A DNA stretch of 64,000 nt. Origin: Candidatus Marinarcus aquaticus. Lineage in GTDB: Bacteria; Campylobacterota; Campylobacteria; Campylobacterales; Arcobacteraceae. The notes beneath the pieces are model-generated. The model was not told the origin of the DNA. It was given only the letters and a program-made list of their open reading frames with translations, and ran no database searches. Made by a program: the position numbers and the translations under genes. Below are positions 61,901-64,000 of the stretch, piece after piece. The stretch is from NCBI RefSeq assembly GCF_004116335.1, contig NZ_PDKN01000007.1, forward strand, positions 62,001 to 126,000, given 5' to 3'. Within the stretch, counting starts at the first letter, position 1, and each line of letters opens with the position of its first letter.

Positions 61901-62483
61901 CGGTCATCCATTGGATGAGTACCGAGACCAACTTGATAATATCAACTATACTTTAAGTTCACAACTTGAAGAGCTTGATGATGGAAGTGAAGCACTTTTC
62001 ATTGGAAAAATAGAGACCATCACGGAGCGTATCTCTAAAAAAGGGAACAAATTTGCCATTGTGAACATCATGGACTTACATGGCAATATTGAGTTGATGA
62101 TGTTTGAAGACAAACTCAAAGAACTCCGTGATGATTTTGATTTAGATGAACCCATTGCCTTTAAAGTGCGCATCAGTAAAGATGACCAATTTACGCGCAT
62201 CAGTTTAAGAAAAATTGAAACCATCAAAGAGGCTAAAAAAGAGAAACTCAAAACTAAAAAAGTGCAAAAAGAAGAGCCTGCATTAAACATTGCCGTAAAC
62301 TACACAAAAGATGATAAAATCATGTATGATCTTTTTGAAATCATTGCACACAACCAAGGTAAGCGCCAACTCTTTATGACCGTCAAATCAAAGCTGGGTG
62401 ATATAGAGATGGAGACAGGCTTTAAGGTTACCTCTAAAGTCGAAGAGTTACTTAAAAACATTGAAGGAGTCTACGTCATATGA
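58941..62483 (+). CDS. dnaE: DNA polymerase III alpha subunit
   Basis: Replicative polymerase. The 1180 residues comprise a PHP domain (FTHLHLHTEYSLLDGANKI, MTDHGNMFG), palm with VGPGRGSAAGSLVAY and the catalytic PDIDMDFC acidic pair, thumb and fingers including GTHAAGVVIS, and a C-terminal part with helix-hairpin-helix and OB-fold segments (ALFIGKIETITERISKKG). The length is normal. The stop overlaps the surE start by 4 bases. Confidence 0.98.
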   Translation: MSTTPQFTHLHLHTEYSLLDGANKIKLLAKRVKELGMESVAMTDHGNMFGTIDFYNTMRAEGIKPIIGMEAYIHNSDEIDDKTTKQRFHLCLYAKNEVGYKNLMFLSSQAYMHGFYYYPRINKKLLRENSEGLVCSAACLQGEVNWHLNTNSERNVKFGAKGYDKAKEIALEYKEIFGDDFYLEIMRHGIADQYFIDDLILKISHETGIKVVATNDTHYLKQKDADAHEAFMCIAMNKLYDDPNRLRHSVHEFYLKSPEQIAKLYADIPQAIENTQEIAQKCNLEIKLGNPTPPNFKFTREKSAEQGLTLPEPELEYSLENDKVLFIHECWKGLEERLKIVPQEKHQEYKDRLQVEIDIINNMKFPGYMLIVWDFVIVAKQMGIPVGPGRGSAAGSLVAYSLFITDIDPMPYGLLFERFLNPERVSMPDIDMDFCQSRRGEIIDYVVKQYGRANVAQIITFGKLLAKGVIRDVARVLDMPYAKADAMAKLIPDELGINLASSYEKEPKIKELCDSDPQAKRVWEFALALEGLNRNAGTHAAGVVISNEPLWNKTPLFKPSGMETLATQYNGKYVEDVDLIKFDFLGLKTLTVIEEANKLIEKRHGKRIDFIKTDVNDKGVYELIQTGHTIGLFQIESDGMQDLNKRLKPSNFEDIIAVLALYRPGPMESGMLDDFIDRKHGRKEINYFYDEFDEPLRPILEPTYGVIVYQEQVMQIVQTIGGFSLGGADLVRRAMGKKIKEEMDRLKGEFADGGVKKGYQRAHCEELFDLIVKFAGYGFNKSHSAAYALVTFYTSYLKKYYPSEFMAALLTLEKDNTDKVVKYIDEVKRLGLDLFPPDINKSDLVFSATKIDGEEVVMFGMGAIKGVGDVAIKSILAARNEGGVFTDMSDFISRIDGSKVNKRVIEALTKSGAFDSFGYSRRALLEQIELIGETVGKAAQARKMATGSLFGESDELTKVDITLEHMDEFPSKELLELEKASLGFYVSGHPLDEYRDQLDNINYTLSSQLEELDDGSEALFIGKIETITERISKKGNKFAIVNIMDLHGNIELMMFEDKLKELRDDFDLDEPIAFKVRISKDDQFTRISLRKIETIKEAKKEKLKTKKVQKEEPALNIAVNYTKDDKIMYDLFEIIAHNQGKRQLFMTVKSKLGDIEMETGFKVTSKVEELLKNIEGVYVI

Positions 62484-63265
62484 AGCACATCTTAATCACC
62501 AATGATGATGGTTATGAAGCAGTAGGTTTAAAAGCACTTATTGATGCACTCTCCCCTTTGGCTAAAATCACCGTAGTAGCTCCAGCAACAGAGAAATCTG
62601 CTTGCGGACACTCTTTAACCCTAACAAAACCCTTGCGCCTTTTAAATGTGGATGATGACTTTTATAAAGTTGATGATGGCACACCCACCGATTGTGTCTT
62701 TATTTCACTCAATACCCTCTTTAAAGATGGGAATAAACCCGATTTAGTGGTCAGTGGCATTAATATTGGTGCAAATATGGGTGAAGACATCACCTACAGT
62801 GGAACAGCCAGTGCCGCTATGGAAGCAGTGCTTCAAGGCGTACCTGCCATTGCTATTTCGCAAGTGTGCAAAGATAAATGCCATGAGATTAAAAATGGTT
62901 GGGATTTTGCTTTGGCTAAGAAGAGTATTCAACAAGTGGTGAAAAAAATCTTCACAAAAGAGTTCCCTTTAGATGAACGAAAGTTTTTAAATATTAATAT
63001 TCCACCCATTGATGTTGATGAGTGCAAAGGAATAAAAATATCTAAAGTGGGATACAGAGAGTATGGAAACGATACTCACCGTCATGTCAACCCTCGAGGA
63101 GAAGAGTACTACTGGATAGGACTGCACCCTTTGGTATGGAAACAAAGTGATGATTTAATGTGTGATTTTGAAAGCATTAAAGCAAACTATGTCTCTATTT
63201 CACCTATTCATCTTGATATGACCAGTCACGATGATATAGAAAAACTCAAACATTGGTTTAAATAA
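62480..63265 (+). CDS. surE: 5'/3'-nucleotidase SurE
   Basis: Metal-dependent nucleoside-monophosphate phosphatase. The 261 residues contain the active-site motifs ITNDDGYEAVGL at the N-terminus, VSGINIGANMGEDITYSGTASAA in the middle, and VNPRGEEYYW. It is translationally coupled to dnaE and followed 12 bases later by a small sigma-region-4-like gene. Confidence 0.96.
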   Translation: MKHILITNDDGYEAVGLKALIDALSPLAKITVVAPATEKSACGHSLTLTKPLRLLNVDDDFYKVDDGTPTDCVFISLNTLFKDGNKPDLVVSGINIGANMGEDITYSGTASAAMEAVLQGVPAIAISQVCKDKCHEIKNGWDFALAKKSIQQVVKKIFTKEFPLDERKFLNINIPPIDVDECKGIKISKVGYREYGNDTHRHVNPRGEEYYWIGLHPLVWKQSDDLMCDFESIKANYVSISPIHLDMTSHDDIEKLKHWFK

Positions 63266-63277
63266 AAAAGGATTCAT

Positions 63278-63538
63278 GTGGAATTTAAACAATCACTTCT
63301 ATTTAATATAGAAAAACTCGTAGGCACTCTTAAAGACGAAGAGGAACTCAAAGAGGTTCTCAAACGAAAATTTACAAAAAAAGAGTTTAAAGTATTTGTG
63401 GCAATGGAGGATGCGAAAGATGTAAGTGAAATTGCAAAAGAGATTCACACTGATAAAGAGCGTGTGCAAGAGTTATATAAAAATGCCGTACATAAACTCA
63501 ATCAAGAGAAAATCAAAAAAGAGCTAATTATTGATTGA
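63278..63538 (+). CDS. Small protein resembling sigma-factor region 4
   Basis: An 86-residue protein beginning at GTG 63278 with AAAAAGGA correctly placed; an overlapping ATG at 63276 is out of frame and soon stops. The C-terminal half (FTKKEFKVFVAMED ... VSEIAKEIHTDKERVQELYKNAVHKL) has the helix-turn-helix pattern of sigma-70 region 4, without any region 2. It could be a small DNA-binding or sigma-binding regulator. It is cotranscribed with surE and dnaE. Function unknown. Confidence 0.65.
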   Translation: MEFKQSLLFNIEKLVGTLKDEEELKEVLKRKFTKKEFKVFVAMEDAKDVSEIAKEIHTDKERVQELYKNAVHKLNQEKIKKELIID

Positions 63539-63540
63539 TG

Positions 63541-64000
63541 CTACATCTCATTGGATGTAGTATCACTCGCGTCATTGCTGGCAATCGCGAAGTCATTCTC
63601 TTGGAATCGCACTAAAATCATCCCAGCGAATTTATTTTTTTTATAAAACTCCACTCGATATAACTCCCCTTTTTTATCTACAGAGAAGTATTTTGGAATT
63701 TCACGTTTATGAATTTTAATATCGGCTTCATTCTTTTTATTTTTATTGGTATATCCAATCACGTTAACTCGATACCCATCTTTCCCATAGACAAAGATAT
63801 CTTCATGCGCGGTTACGATTTCACCAAATTTAACATTGACCTCTTTATCATCAATTTTAAACATGATTTCATCCTCTTGTTCATCAATATCCAAATAATC
63901 AGGTGAGAGTTTTGCTAATCGCACATTTCCATAATGAATTGAATAGTCATTTCCTGTTTTTAAAACCGTCATCAAAGGATTACTTGGTGTGAACTTTAAT
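63541..64000 (-). CDS. Uncharacterised protein, 5' end beyond the window
   Basis: An open frame reads from the stop at 63541 to the window edge. ATG at 63972 is available, but the frame stays open upstream (KFTPSNPLM precedes it), so the true start may lie outside. The visible part has charged beta-like segments (MFKIDDKEVNVKFGEIV, KYFSVDKKGELYRVEFY) and no recognised motif. It converges with the sigma-4-like gene, with 2 bases between the stops. A 7-base inverted repeat (CTACATC ... GATGTAG) spans its 3' end. Confidence 0.55.
   Translation of the reverse strand, partial: LKFTPSNPLMTVLKTGNDYSIHYGNVRLAKLSPDYLDIDEQEDEIMFKIDDKEVNVKFGEIVTAHEDIFVYGKDGYRVNVIGYTNKNKKNEADIKIHKREIPKYFSVDKKGELYRVEFYKKNKFAGMILVRFQENDFAIASNDASDTTSNEM

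Overview
The window is AT-rich chromosomal DNA from a member of the Campylobacterota, most likely an Arcobacteraceae-type, free-living, respiratory bacterium. This rests on the nuoABCDE order with a NuoE-like rather than canonical 51/24-kDa start, the fabZ-lpxA-clpX-mreB-mreC order, a QueH-type epoxyqueuosine reductase, a Cj0377-like AAA+ ATPase, FlgO-family proteins, and promoters that mostly show only a TATAAT -10 box. No rRNA, tRNA, IS element or CRISPR array was seen.

Layout. 1-3.2 kb: start of a complex I operon (minus strand, runs off the left edge). 3.4-6.4 kb: AAA+ ATPase, small membrane protein, AEC-type carrier. 6.5-17.1 kb: a defence island, one tightly coupled minus-strand operon carrying a complete type I restriction-modification system (hsdM, hsdS, hsdR). 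Five other genes are embedded in it (AlbA/ATPase regulator, FRG-domain protein, DUF3800 protein, a basic protein of unknown function and a 50-residue gene). A divergent HNH nuclease gene stands beside it. 17-24 kb: endonuclease IV, a periplasmic heme-type c-di-GMP phosphodiesterase, a flavin reductase, a chemoreceptor and a DUF5718 protein. 24.2-31.3 kb: an IclR-linked catabolic operon with three CitE/HpcH-type lyase modules (one fused to an acyl-CoA ligase) and a mesaconyl-CoA hydratase-like enzyme. 31-47 kb: housekeeping genes (queH, lpxB, fabZ, lpxA, clpX, mreB, mreC, ribE, mnmG, azlCD, ccoG, pyrG, recJ). 47-50.6 kb: two FlgO-family proteins, Mrp, and two uncharacterised proteins. 50.7-58.9 kb: a periplasmic type II molybdoenzyme operon (rhodanese, Tat-exported Mo subunit, Fe-S subunit, heme b/heme c fusion subunit, Cys-rich periplasmic protein), followed after a terminator by a DJ-1 protein and a TorD-type chaperone. 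58.9-64 kb: dnaE, surE and two small genes.

Main novel points. (1) Three copies of a 120-145-nt hairpin element share an invariant apical motif with a tandem G-A mismatch and a conserved AACGNAG strand. Their flanking stems differ in sequence but keep pairing. Two copies lie in tandem in the mnmG leader, where the last arm could alternatively pair beside the ribosome binding site. (2) The ligase-CitE fusion has lost the family's metal-binding Asp while two intact paralogues sit in the same operon. (3) The molybdoenzyme has a gamma subunit fused to cytochrome c and travels with a secreted rhodanese, behind an 11-bp-period direct repeat overlapping its promoter. (4) Two small genes (50 and 31 codons) and a lipoprotein with an apparent ATA start would be missed by standard gene callers.
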